From Porphyromonadaceae bacterium UBA7180 (GTDB taxonomy: Bacteria; Bacteroidota; Bacteroidia; Bacteroidales; Muribaculaceae), in the NCBI GenBank assembly GCA_002491165.1, contig DKVK01000036.1, positions 7,366 to 17,054 on the forward strand: a stretch of DNA of 9,689 bases. The letters are read 5' to 3'. The notes under the pieces are model-generated. The model had not been told where the DNA came from and did no database searches. It saw only the letters and a program-made list of their open reading frames with translations. Both the position numbers and the translations under genes were made by a program. This document shows positions 1-6,037 of the stretch, one piece after another. Each line of letters starts with the position of its first letter. Position 1 is the first letter of the stretch.

Positions 1-396
1 CTGTATGACCAGCCTTCTCTAACCACCATTGTCGCGGGATGCGATGCCGAAGTTCAGCGGGTTTCGGTGGAAGATGCGCGACGGTTTATTATAGAGCGCA
101 ATCCCGGCTTTGTAGCCGAGGTTTCCTCCAATCTGTTACAGGAGGCTTATTGCCGTTATCTGAATATGCTTATAAAGACTACAACAGAACGGTTCCATGA
201 ACTTGTCTCCCGCTATCCCGGCGTCACACACAGGCAGTTCCCGAAGAGGATGTCTGTGTGCCTGTTCAGAAGGAACAACGCCTCAATATCTTCAGTATGG
301 TGTCGCCGGCATGCGAGTATCTCGGATTCGACTCCACGGAGTCCATCAACGGTGAAAGACTTGCGGATTATCTTGACGGTTTCTCCAGGAAAATAG
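1..396 (+). pseudogene. Truncated Crp/Fnr-family transcriptional regulator (5' end outside window)
   Basis: The reading frame is open from the first base. About the first 75 residues resemble the end of a cyclic-nucleotide-binding effector domain followed by the long dimerisation helix of Crp/Fnr regulators: 'QPSLTTIVAG', then a helix with 'NLLQEAYCRYLNML', then 'TTTERFHELVSRYPGV', which matches the family pattern in which an ERY/ERF stretch and a 'YPG/YPE' turn lead into the DNA-binding domain. After about base 230 the resemblance stops. The frame continues through unrelated residues to a stop at 394-396, so the helix-turn-helix domain is absent. The break coincides with the start of transposase-like sequence in another frame. 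Any product could not bind DNA in the usual way. The family call rests on motif recognition alone, and the N-terminal half cannot be seen. Confidence 0.55.
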
Positions 397-566
397 ACCG
401 TCCGACATTCATAGTCCTTGACAATGCCTCCATTCATCGCAAAGGGGAGGAGGCAAAAAAGATGAAGGATTTGACAAACTACTTAAGGTATAATGAGCAA
501 GTATCTTGGTTTGGCTTGGCTTGGCTTGGAAAGAACATGCGGACGGGTACCGGCGGCTGTAGATAA
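234..566 (+). pseudogene. IS630-family transposase fragment
   Basis: This frame lies one base off the upstream regulator fragment. It carries the central part of an IS630/Tc1-type DDE transposase: 'VPVQKEQRLNIFSMVSP', a block with 'DSTESINGERLADYLDGF', then 'RPTFIVLDNASIHR' at about 405-440, which is the characteristic 'DNASIH' strand holding the second catalytic Asp. The N-terminal DNA-binding part with the first catalytic Asp is missing, as is the C-terminal 'PPYSPxLNxxE' part with the final Glu. Recognisable homology ends near base 461, and the frame then runs through low-complexity TTGGC repeats to a stop at 564-566. The fragment cannot be active. A GTG at 258 could start translation but I see no reason to think it does. 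The IS630 assignment is fairly secure; the exact junctions are not. Confidence 0.7.
511..529. repeat. Short TTGGC tandem repeat
   Basis: Three perfect TTGGC units followed by a partial TTGG, with a related CTTGGT just upstream (505-510). It sits at the tail of the transposase remnant. It may be a slippage-prone tract, with no sign of function. Confidence 0.6.
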
Positions 567-635
567 CTTGTCAATAACCTGTCGGTAACCGGCTTTTTTC
601 GGTCAATAACCCGGTTCAAAACTGTCTTATAACCT
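559..635 (+). repeat. Degenerate 11-bp tandem repeat array (unit GTCAATAACCT)
   Basis: Consecutive units read GTAGATAACTT (559), GTCAATAACCT (570), GTCGGTAACCG (581), a diverged 10-mer (592), GTCAATAACCC (602), GGTTCAAAACT (613) and GTCTTATAACCT (624). The good copies are therefore spaced 11, 11, 21 and 22 bp apart, about one or two helical turns, placing them on the same face of the DNA. Such phasing is typical of iterons or operator arrays bound cooperatively by one protein. It could also be a decayed minisatellite. The pattern is directly visible; its role is inference. Confidence 0.6.
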
Positions 636-800
636 AACAGGTAGGGGTATTGTTTATTCGCCTCTTTTTTCTAAGCCGCATTGTAATTTTTAAATACAAA
701 TCCCGGGGCCCGAAGTTGTTTACCACGCTTTCGACAGGGAAAATCGGGTTTATTGACGATTTTTCAGGAGTTTTTTACGGCTTATTCAACAACATTTTAT

Positions 801-808
801 TAACTTTG
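801..808 (+). promoter_or_regulatory. Possible Bacteroidetes -7 element (TAACTTTG)
   Basis: An exact match to the Bacteroidetes -7 consensus TAnnTTTG. No convincing TTG -33 element is seen 19-23 bp upstream. If active it would give nadA a leader of roughly 210 bases. It may instead belong to a lost mobile element. Confidence 0.3.
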
Positions 809-958
809 CAATTATCTACAGGGTGTCGAAAAAGTGTGCATCTTTTTGATTGTCAAACCCGGTGCCCGTAGATAGTGTGTCAATAAGATGCCTTGGGCTT
901 CAAATAACTCAGAAATGCAAATTTTCAGGAAAAAACTTATTGCAGTTATTGACGGCCA

Positions 959-990
959 TTGTTACTCTTATTTATATTTTTTTAATTTTA
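959..990 (+). promoter_or_regulatory. Candidate nadA promoter
   Basis: TTG at 959-961 is followed, after 21 bp, by TAATTTTA at 983-990, which is one base off TAnnTTTG. The spacing fits the -33/-7 arrangement of Bacteroidetes promoters, and a transcript would start near 996, leaving a leader of about 30 bases before nadA. The tract is very A/T-rich, so chance matches are likely. Confidence 0.35.
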
Positions 991-1025
991 TTTTTACCTT
1001 AAATTATAATATAAAAACATAAAAG

Positions 1026-1970
1026 ATGGAAGCGGGAAACGAACGTGCGAAATTGCTTCGCGCTGAAATTGAACAGTTGAAAAAAGATAAGAATGCGGTC
1101 GTCATGGCCCATTACTACACGCGTCCGGAAATCCAGGAAGTGGCGGACTTCATCGGCGACTCGCTAGCGTTGGCCCGCATCGCTGCCGATACCGACGCCG
1201 ACGTCATAGTGCTCTGCGGAGTGCACTTCATGGGGGAAACAGCAAAAATCCTCTGTCCCGACAAGAAGGTGCTGGTGCCCGACCCCAACGCCGGCTGCTC
1301 GCTGGCCGACAGTTGCGACGCCGCCGAGTTCGAGAAGTTCATCAGGGAACACCCGGGCCACACCGTCATCAGCTATGTCAACACCACCGCCGCCGTCAAG
1401 GCCGTCACCGATATAGTGGTGACCTCAGGCAACGCCCGCAAGATCATAGACTCGTTGCCGGCCGACGAGAAGATAATCTTCGGCCCGGATCACAACCTCG
1501 GCGAGTACATCAACGCCGAGACCGGACGGCAGATGCTGCTTTGGCCCGGCGCCTGCCATGTGCACGACCGTTTCTCCATCGAGAAAATCCTGGAGATGAA
1601 GAAGGAGCATCCCGGCGCCAAGGTGCTGGTACACCCCGAGAGCAAACGCCACCTGCAAATCATCGCCGACAAAGTGGGCTCCACCGCCGCGCTGCTCGAA
1701 TATGCCGCCAACGACGACGCCCGCGAGTTCATCGTGGTGACGGAGAGCGGTATCCTCTTCGAGATGCAGCGCCGTTGCCCGGAGAAGACTTTCCTCCCCG
1801 CGCCGGCCGAGGATGCCGAGTGTCAGTGCAACGAGTGCGACTACATGAAGCTTAACACTCTGGAGAAACTGCGCGACGCGCTGCGCGACGGCGAGCCGGA
1901 AATCCACGTGGACCCCGAACTCGCCGAGAAAGCTCTGCGCCCTATCCGCCGGATGCTCGAGTTGAGCTGA
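1026..1970 (+). CDS. nadA: Quinolinate synthase NadA
   Basis: Condenses iminoaspartate with dihydroxyacetone phosphate to give quinolinate, the pyridine precursor of NAD, using an oxygen-sensitive [4Fe-4S] cluster in the cytoplasm. The 314-residue length fits the shorter NadA type. Family landmarks are visible: 'MAHYYTRPEIQE' (27-38), 'GDSLALAR' (44-51), 'GVHFMGETAKI' (65-75), 'YVNTTAAVKA' (117-126), 'GPDHNLG' (153-159) and 'HPES' (203-206). The cluster ligands expected from the family correspond to C91 in 'NAGCSLAD', C177 in 'PGACHVH' and C271 in 'CDYMKLNT'. C266 and C268 just before C271 form a C-x-C-x2-C group resembling, with different spacing, the extra cysteines of E. coli NadA. The ATG lies in an A-rich leader without a clear Shine-Dalgarno site. 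The iminoaspartate supplier NadB and the next enzyme NadC are not in the window. The next gene starts 21 bp downstream, so co-transcription is likely. Confidence 0.97.
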   Translation: MEAGNERAKLLRAEIEQLKKDKNAVVMAHYYTRPEIQEVADFIGDSLALARIAADTDADVIVLCGVHFMGETAKILCPDKKVLVPDPNAGCSLADSCDAAEFEKFIREHPGHTVISYVNTTAAVKAVTDIVVTSGNARKIIDSLPADEKIIFGPDHNLGEYINAETGRQMLLWPGACHVHDRFSIEKILEMKKEHPGAKVLVHPESKRHLQIIADKVGSTAALLEYAANDDAREFIVVTESGILFEMQRRCPEKTFLPAPAEDAECQCNECDYMKLNTLEKLRDALRDGEPEIHVDPELAEKALRPIRRMLELS

Positions 1971-1991
1971 AACCACGGCCCCGTATATTCT

Positions 1992-2540
1992 ATGGAGCGT
2001 AAAAAGAAAAACATACTCGAACTGACCCGCATCACCTGCGAGGACTACCGCGCGCTGGAGAAGTTGCCGGTGGTGCTGGCGTGCGACAACGTGCGGTCGA
2101 TGATGAACGTAGGTTCGCTGCTTCGCACCTGCGACGCTTTCCTTATCGGCGAAGTACTGCTGGGCGGCATCACCGGCTGTCCGCCGCATCCCGAAATCGC
2201 GAAGACGGCGCTCGGCGCTGACCGCTCGGTTAGATGGCGGCACGTAGACGACCTCTACGCCGAACTCCGTCGTTTCAAGGAAGAAGGATGGCGCATTGCA
2301 GCCCTCGAGCAGACCCACAATTCCGTGCCGCTCCAGGTGTTCATTCCCGCTTGCGATGAGCGCTATGTACTCGTCGTCGGCAACGAGGTGCAGGGAGTGG
2401 ACCAGAGGATTGTTGACCTCGCGGACACAGCCCTCGAAATACCGCAGTGCGGCACCAAACACTCGCTCAACGTCTCGGTGAGCGGAGGCATCGCGCTGTG
2501 GCACTTTTTTAGCAATATCAATAATTATAAAGATACATGA
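1992..2540 (+). CDS. SpoU/TrmH-family RNA 2'-O-methyltransferase
   Basis: A SPOUT-class (trefoil-knot) methyltransferase that transfers a methyl group from S-adenosylmethionine to a ribose 2'-OH in tRNA or rRNA. The three SpoU motifs are present: motif 1 'NVGSLLRTCDAF' (39-50) with the conserved N39 and R45, motif 2 'VLVVGNEVQGV' (126-136) with E132, and motif 3 'EIPQCGTKHSLNVSVSGGIA' (149-168) with the S158-L159-N160-V161 core. At 182 residues it is a minimal catalytic domain with no extra RNA-binding domain, like stand-alone TrmH/TrmL-type enzymes. The target nucleotide cannot be read from the sequence, so no symbol is given. It follows nadA by 21 bp, and its TGA overlaps the ATG of the large secreted protein (ATGA at 2537-2540). 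The last ~12 codons are A/T-rich compared with the rest. Confidence 0.92.
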   Translation: MERKKKNILELTRITCEDYRALEKLPVVLACDNVRSMMNVGSLLRTCDAFLIGEVLLGGITGCPPHPEIAKTALGADRSVRWRHVDDLYAELRRFKEEGWRIAALEQTHNSVPLQVFIPACDERYVLVVGNEVQGVDQRIVDLADTALEIPQCGTKHSLNVSVSGGIALWHFFSNINNYKDT

Positions 2541-5500
2541 AAAAACTCTATTTGCTTACTCTGATGGCATTGGTGGGTGCGCCTTTTGCGTCCCCGTCGG
2601 CGGCCGTCGCCATTGCGGCCTCCCACCCGAGTCATGTTTCCGCTATCCCGCCAGGAGCGGAAGTTTATCCCGACAGAGTGTCTTCATCCGACTTCTCTGT
2701 AACCTGGAGCGTCACAAAGAAATGCTTTATAATAAGTTACCGTGTGCCCGACACAGGATACTATTATGACGATGAGTTCAACCAGATACCGGTTGAACTC
2801 GAGAGTGTCACCAAAGTAGTGCTCAAACGAGGGGGAGACTTTTCGAAGTCGGAAATCCACACATTCACCAATCCTGCGCCCGGAAGTACCGTTACATACG
2901 AAGACCACGATGTGACGGTCGGCCGGACGTATAACTATTCGGCCCAGGCATTCGTAGGCACAAACGGCAACAATACCCTGAAGGAGAACAACTGCGCGGC
3001 AGGGTCGCTGCCGGCCGAGGTGAGCGACGTGAAAATCACCACCACTGCTGGAAATACCCCCGTAACCGCTACATTCCGTGTGCCCTCCGTTCTCTCCGAC
3101 GGTGTCACTCCCCTTACCTCCGTGGACCGTGTGCGTGTCACCATGGAGGAGTATGACAGGATTTCTTACGAAACTACCGTCACTGAAATCGGCGTAGTGG
3201 AAAATCCGGCGCCCGGCTCCATGCAGAGCGTGGTTTACGACGGCTCCCTTTCACAAGGTTCATATACATGGTTCTTCACGGTGTCTGCCGCTGACGGCGA
3301 AAGCACCAAACACTCGGCTTCATTCTACATAGGCAACGACTATCCCGGTAAAGTGGAAAACCTGAAAGCCGAGGAACAGGAGAACGGCGAGATACTCGTG
3401 AGCTGGACGGCTCCTTCCACTGGCGGACGCGGCGGTTATTGTGACCCTGCCCAGCTGAAGTACCGGGTGGCCAAGGCAGCCTCGGCATCCGATTTTGCCG
3501 AAGAGACAGTACTGGTTCCGGATCTCGAAACCACGAGTTTCCGCTACAAGCCCTCCTCCAAGGGGCAGGAGCAAATCAGCTTCCGCGTGACGGCTGTCAA
3601 CAGCGTTGGCAACGGCACTACTGCCCTGACGCCCCTGATGGTGGTCGGCCCGGCCCTCGAACTCCCCTTCTCGGAACTCTTCAATACAGGCAGCGGCTAT
3701 AGCTGGACGCCTGACAACCTCTGGGGTGAGACCACTACCTCCTCTTCCTCTTATACCACGCGATGGAGTTTCAGCAATTGCGTCTACTTCGGCAATCAGG
3801 AGCTGAAGCCGCGCAGCAACGAGGGCGCCTTCGCCAACATACGCTATTACTCCACCGGCGAGGAAACCGAAAACGCCCTCGTATCCGGAAAAATAAACGT
3901 AGCGGGCAAGGACGCGCTGAAAATCTCCTACACATATTACCAGACAACGAGCGACAACACGGCGGAGGTAGGCGTGGACATCTCCTTCGACGACGCTCCC
4001 TACACCCGGGTGAGCCGCTCGGCCATCAAAGGGGAGGAAGCCGGATGGAAGGACGTGACCCGCAACATCGATGTCCCGGCCGGCGCCTCCACGGCGCGTG
4101 TGCGCATAGTGGCCACCAACGGCCCGAAAGGTGAAACCGTGGTCTTCGACGACCTGCTGATAGAAACCGGAGAGAGCGGTCCCGCCGTTTATCCCGCACC
4201 GGTGAGCGACTTCACCTCGCGGATGAACGACGACGGCACCGCCATAGAGATAGCCTTCACGGCGCCGACACTGTCACACCACACCTTGGGCGAAGTCAAC
4301 GACCAGCCCCTTGACCATATTTCGCGTATAGAACTGCACCGCAGCATAAGCGACGCAGACTTCACCCTCATAAAATCCTTTGTCTTGCCCGCACCGGGAA
4401 GCCGCATTACATATTCCGATACCGACCTGCGCAAGGGTGGGCGCTACTATTACCGTGCCATCGTCTATGTGGACGGCCGCGGAGAGTACGGCAACTATCC
4501 AGAAGGTGAAATAACCGTGGGCCAGCGCCCGGCCGACGTCACCGAATTTACGGCCACCGCCCCGATGGGGCATGCCCCCGTCCTGGTTTCGATGCAAGCG
4601 CCGGAAACTGATGTGGACGGTAAACCCCTTACCGAGAATATAAGCGTGAAACTGACGCGCTACGATGCCGCCGACCTCGCCTGGAAAGAGGTGCGCGGCT
4701 GGAGCGACGTGGAACCCGGAATGCTTTTGGAATGTACCGACACCAATCCCAAAGAGGGTGAAATGTACCAGTATAAAGCCGTATGCACCGGCCGCGGCGG
4801 AGACTCCTACGGTGTGACCGTAGACCTCTATGTTGGCAACGATATGCCCATGCCTCCCACCGACGTAAAAGCCGAACTTGCCGCCGGAGGCGTACGCGTT
4901 ACCTGGACCGCCCCCACGCAGGGTTACAACAACGGTTACATAGACCGGGCACACCTCTCTTATAAAGTGTACCGCGGCACCGGTTACAGCGACTATGACG
5001 CCACGGAGATAGCCTCCGGCCTGGACGTGTGCGAATATGTGGATACCTACACCTTTACCGACGAGGTGAATGTCCGCTACTTCGTCAAAGCCGTCAACGG
5101 TACCCTCGAAGGCTACTCCTCGTCGTCGAACATCGTCCTCGTGGGAAATCCATCGACACTCCCCTACACCGAAGGGTTCAACTCCATGTCCGGCGAGTAT
5201 ATAGTGGCCGACCACGGTTCCTGGACCATGACCTCCTCCGAGACCAACAGCACCTGGGCTTTCGCCGAAATGGCTTACCTCACGCTCGAAGGCCAGGTGG
5301 TGCCCTACGAAGGTGCAGGACTGGCATACTCCTACTACGGCATCTACAACTCCGACGAACGCGACGATTATCTCACCTCGGGACGCATAGACATCACCGG
5401 GGCACAGGAACCCACCGCATCGTTCTTCGCATACGTGGTGCCCGACTACGAAACCACGCTCAGTTTCGAGCTCCTCAAGGCCGACGGCAGTGTGGTAACG

Positions 5501-5878
5501 CTCAGCGAAACCCGCTTCGACAACTATGACGAGGCCGGATGGATACCGGTGACGTGCGACCTCACGCCGTACAAGAACGACGGTCCCGTACGCCTCTGCT
5601 TCCACTCGCACAAAGGTGCTTATTCCACTTCGGCAATAGTGGATTACCTGCGCGTAGCCGAGAAGGGCAGCGGCATAGGAGACGTAACCGGCGAAGGAGT
5701 GACGATGACCGTTACGGGCCGCACCCTGAAGGTGACAGCCCCGAATGCCGACATCGCCATCTACACCACCGAAGGACGCCTCTTGGCCACCGCCGGCGGT
5801 GAGCTGACGCAAAGCCTCGCCCCGGCCATCTACATAGTGAAGGCCGGCGCCGCAACCCGCAAAATCCGGATAAAATAA
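2537..5878 (+). CDS. Large secreted Fn3/jelly-roll repeat protein with T9SS C-terminal tail
   Basis: A 1113-residue surface or secreted protein of unknown function. Residues 1-28 form a signal peptide (MKK, hydrophobic core, Ala-rich end). Two similar modules follow. Module A (about 41-545) has three Fn3-like beta domains (about 60-160, 162-268, 272-372), then a MAM/choice-of-anchor-J-like jelly roll (376-545). Module B (about 550-1042) repeats the layout. Matching landmarks are 'SWTAP' 289 / 'TWTAP' 789, 'LPFSELFN' 376 / 'LPYTEGFN' 875, 'NPAPGS' 112 / 'PAPGS' 618, and 'VVFDDLLIETG' 535 / 'AIVDYLRVAEKG' 1033. Residues 1046-1113 resemble a type A T9SS sorting domain ('IAIYTTEGRLLATAGG', then 'PAIYIVKAG' and a basic end), which would be cleaved during export across the outer membrane. 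No catalytic motif was found, so adhesion or glycan binding is plausible but inferred. The start overlaps the stop of the methyltransferase gene. Confidence 0.88.
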   Translation: MKKLYLLTLMALVGAPFASPSAAVAIAASHPSHVSAIPPGAEVYPDRVSSSDFSVTWSVTKKCFIISYRVPDTGYYYDDEFNQIPVELESVTKVVLKRGGDFSKSEIHTFTNPAPGSTVTYEDHDVTVGRTYNYSAQAFVGTNGNNTLKENNCAAGSLPAEVSDVKITTTAGNTPVTATFRVPSVLSDGVTPLTSVDRVRVTMEEYDRISYETTVTEIGVVENPAPGSMQSVVYDGSLSQGSYTWFFTVSAADGESTKHSASFYIGNDYPGKVENLKAEEQENGEILVSWTAPSTGGRGGYCDPAQLKYRVAKAASASDFAEETVLVPDLETTSFRYKPSSKGQEQISFRVTAVNSVGNGTTALTPLMVVGPALELPFSELFNTGSGYSWTPDNLWGETTTSSSSYTTRWSFSNCVYFGNQELKPRSNEGAFANIRYYSTGEETENALVSGKINVAGKDALKISYTYYQTTSDNTAEVGVDISFDDAPYTRVSRSAIKGEEAGWKDVTRNIDVPAGASTARVRIVATNGPKGETVVFDDLLIETGESGPAVYPAPVSDFTSRMNDDGTAIEIAFTAPTLSHHTLGEVNDQPLDHISRIELHRSISDADFTLIKSFVLPAPGSRITYSDTDLRKGGRYYYRAIVYVDGRGEYGNYPEGEITVGQRPADVTEFTATAPMGHAPVLVSMQAPETDVDGKPLTENISVKLTRYDAADLAWKEVRGWSDVEPGMLLECTDTNPKEGEMYQYKAVCTGRGGDSYGVTVDLYVGNDMPMPPTDVKAELAAGGVRVTWTAPTQGYNNGYIDRAHLSYKVYRGTGYSDYDATEIASGLDVCEYVDTYTFTDEVNVRYFVKAVNGTLEGYSSSSNIVLVGNPSTLPYTEGFNSMSGEYIVADHGSWTMTSSETNSTWAFAEMAYLTLEGQVVPYEGAGLAYSYYGIYNSDERDDYLTSGRIDITGAQEPTASFFAYVVPDYETTLSFELLKADGSVVTLSETRFDNYDEAGWIPVTCDLTPYKNDGPVRLCFHSHKGAYSTSAIVDYLRVAEKGSGIGDVTGEGVTMTVTGRTLKVTAPNADIAIYTTEGRLLATAGGELTQSLAPAIYIVKAGAATRKIRIK
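2657..4171 (+). repeat. Module A of the internal duplication in the secreted protein
   Basis: Protein-level repeat, residues about 41-545. It aligns with module B at an offset that drifts from about 508 residues at the N-terminal end ('VYP' at 43 and 551) to about 498 at the C-terminal end. Domain order is three Fn3-like domains then a jelly-roll-like domain. Similarity is clear in short landmarks but not at DNA level, so the duplication is old. Confidence 0.7.
4184..5662 (+). repeat. Module B of the internal duplication in the secreted protein
   Basis: Protein-level repeat, residues about 550-1042, with the same order of domains as module A. The third Fn3-like domain contains 'TWTAPTQGYNNGYIDRAHLS', matching 'SWTAPSTGGRGGYCDPAQLK' in module A. 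The jelly-roll part starts at 'LPYTEGFN' and ends just before the T9SS tail. Confidence 0.7.
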
Positions 5879-5901
5879 CATCAGGATAAAAAACAGCGAT
5901 G

Positions 5902-5933
5902 AGTTCGGCAATCCCCGGATTGCCGAACTTTAT
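5902..5933 (+). terminator. Intrinsic terminator after the nadA-region operon
   Basis: A perfect 13-bp stem, AGTTCGGCAATCC (5902-5914) pairing with GGATTGCCGAACT (5917-5929), with a very tight loop (in practice about four bases around CCCG). It is followed by a short T-rich run (TTTATCATT). It starts 24 bp after the stop of the large secreted protein and ends about 100 bp before the MBOAT gene, cleanly separating the two operons. Confidence 0.8.
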
Positions 5934-6007
5934 CATTACTATAATAAACGGTGGCGGGAAGCGTAAAGCAATAACTTCTATCACGCTCCGTTTCCTTAGT
6001 AGGATAA

Positions 6008-6015
6008 TAATTTTG
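6008..6015 (+). promoter_or_regulatory. Candidate -7 promoter element of the acyltransferase operon (TAATTTTG)
   Basis: An exact match to Bacteroidetes TAnnTTTG, 22 bp before the MBOAT start codon in an otherwise gene-free gap. A transcript would begin near 6021, giving a short leader. I see no clear TTG -33 element at the expected distance, so strength or activator dependence is open. Confidence 0.45.
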
Positions 6016-6037
6016 AACTCCCGGCAATTTTTAAGAT

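Larger units (their letters stand above)
557..954. repeat. Cluster of TTATTGAC octamers and DnaA-box-like 9-mers
   Basis: The octamer TTATTGAC or its complement lies at 570-577 (-), 602-609 (-), 750-757 (+), 879-886 (-) and 946-953 (+). Related 9-mers TTATCTACA lie at 558-566 (-) and 812-820 (+), with CTATCTACG at 867-875 (-). TTATCTACA and TTATTGACA each differ from the DnaA-box consensus TTATNCACA at one position, but no perfect box is present. Five copies of one octamer in under 400 bp is far more than expected by chance. Whether this is an origin, an operator array or transposon debris cannot be decided here. Confidence 0.5.
567..1025. other. AT-rich repeat-bearing intergenic region upstream of nadA
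   Basis: About 460 bp without a convincing gene. It contains the 11-bp repeat array that begins just inside the transposase remnant, a scatter of TTATTGAC/GTCAATAA octamers on both strands, a near-match pair of 35-bp segments 309 bp apart, an IS-end-like GGGTGTCGAAAAAG at 821-834, and a nearly pure A/T tract from about 960 to 1024. A 73-codon frame at 650-871 starting with TTG has no recognisable domain and I do not call it. No tRNA, rRNA or known riboswitch fold was recognised by eye. Confidence 0.7.

Noticed and set aside
650..871. A 73-codon frame with a TTG start in the intergenic region
   Set aside because: No domain, no ribosome binding site, and it runs through repeat motifs and an IS-end-like sequence.
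890..1025. An NAD-sensing riboswitch upstream of nadA
   Set aside because: The leader is almost all A/T with no stable stem visible, and the known NAD-binding RNA classes need GC-containing conserved loops that I do not see.
1425..2504. A 359-codon minus-strand frame opposite nadA and the methyltransferase gene
   Set aside because: It spans two well-supported genes on the other strand and has no domain of its own; it arises from GC-rich codon use.
4274..5911. A 545-codon open frame on the minus strand inside the large secreted-protein gene
   Set aside because: It mirrors the codon pattern of the + strand gene, has no recognisable domain, and the + strand frame has a signal peptide, Fn3-like modules and a T9SS tail.
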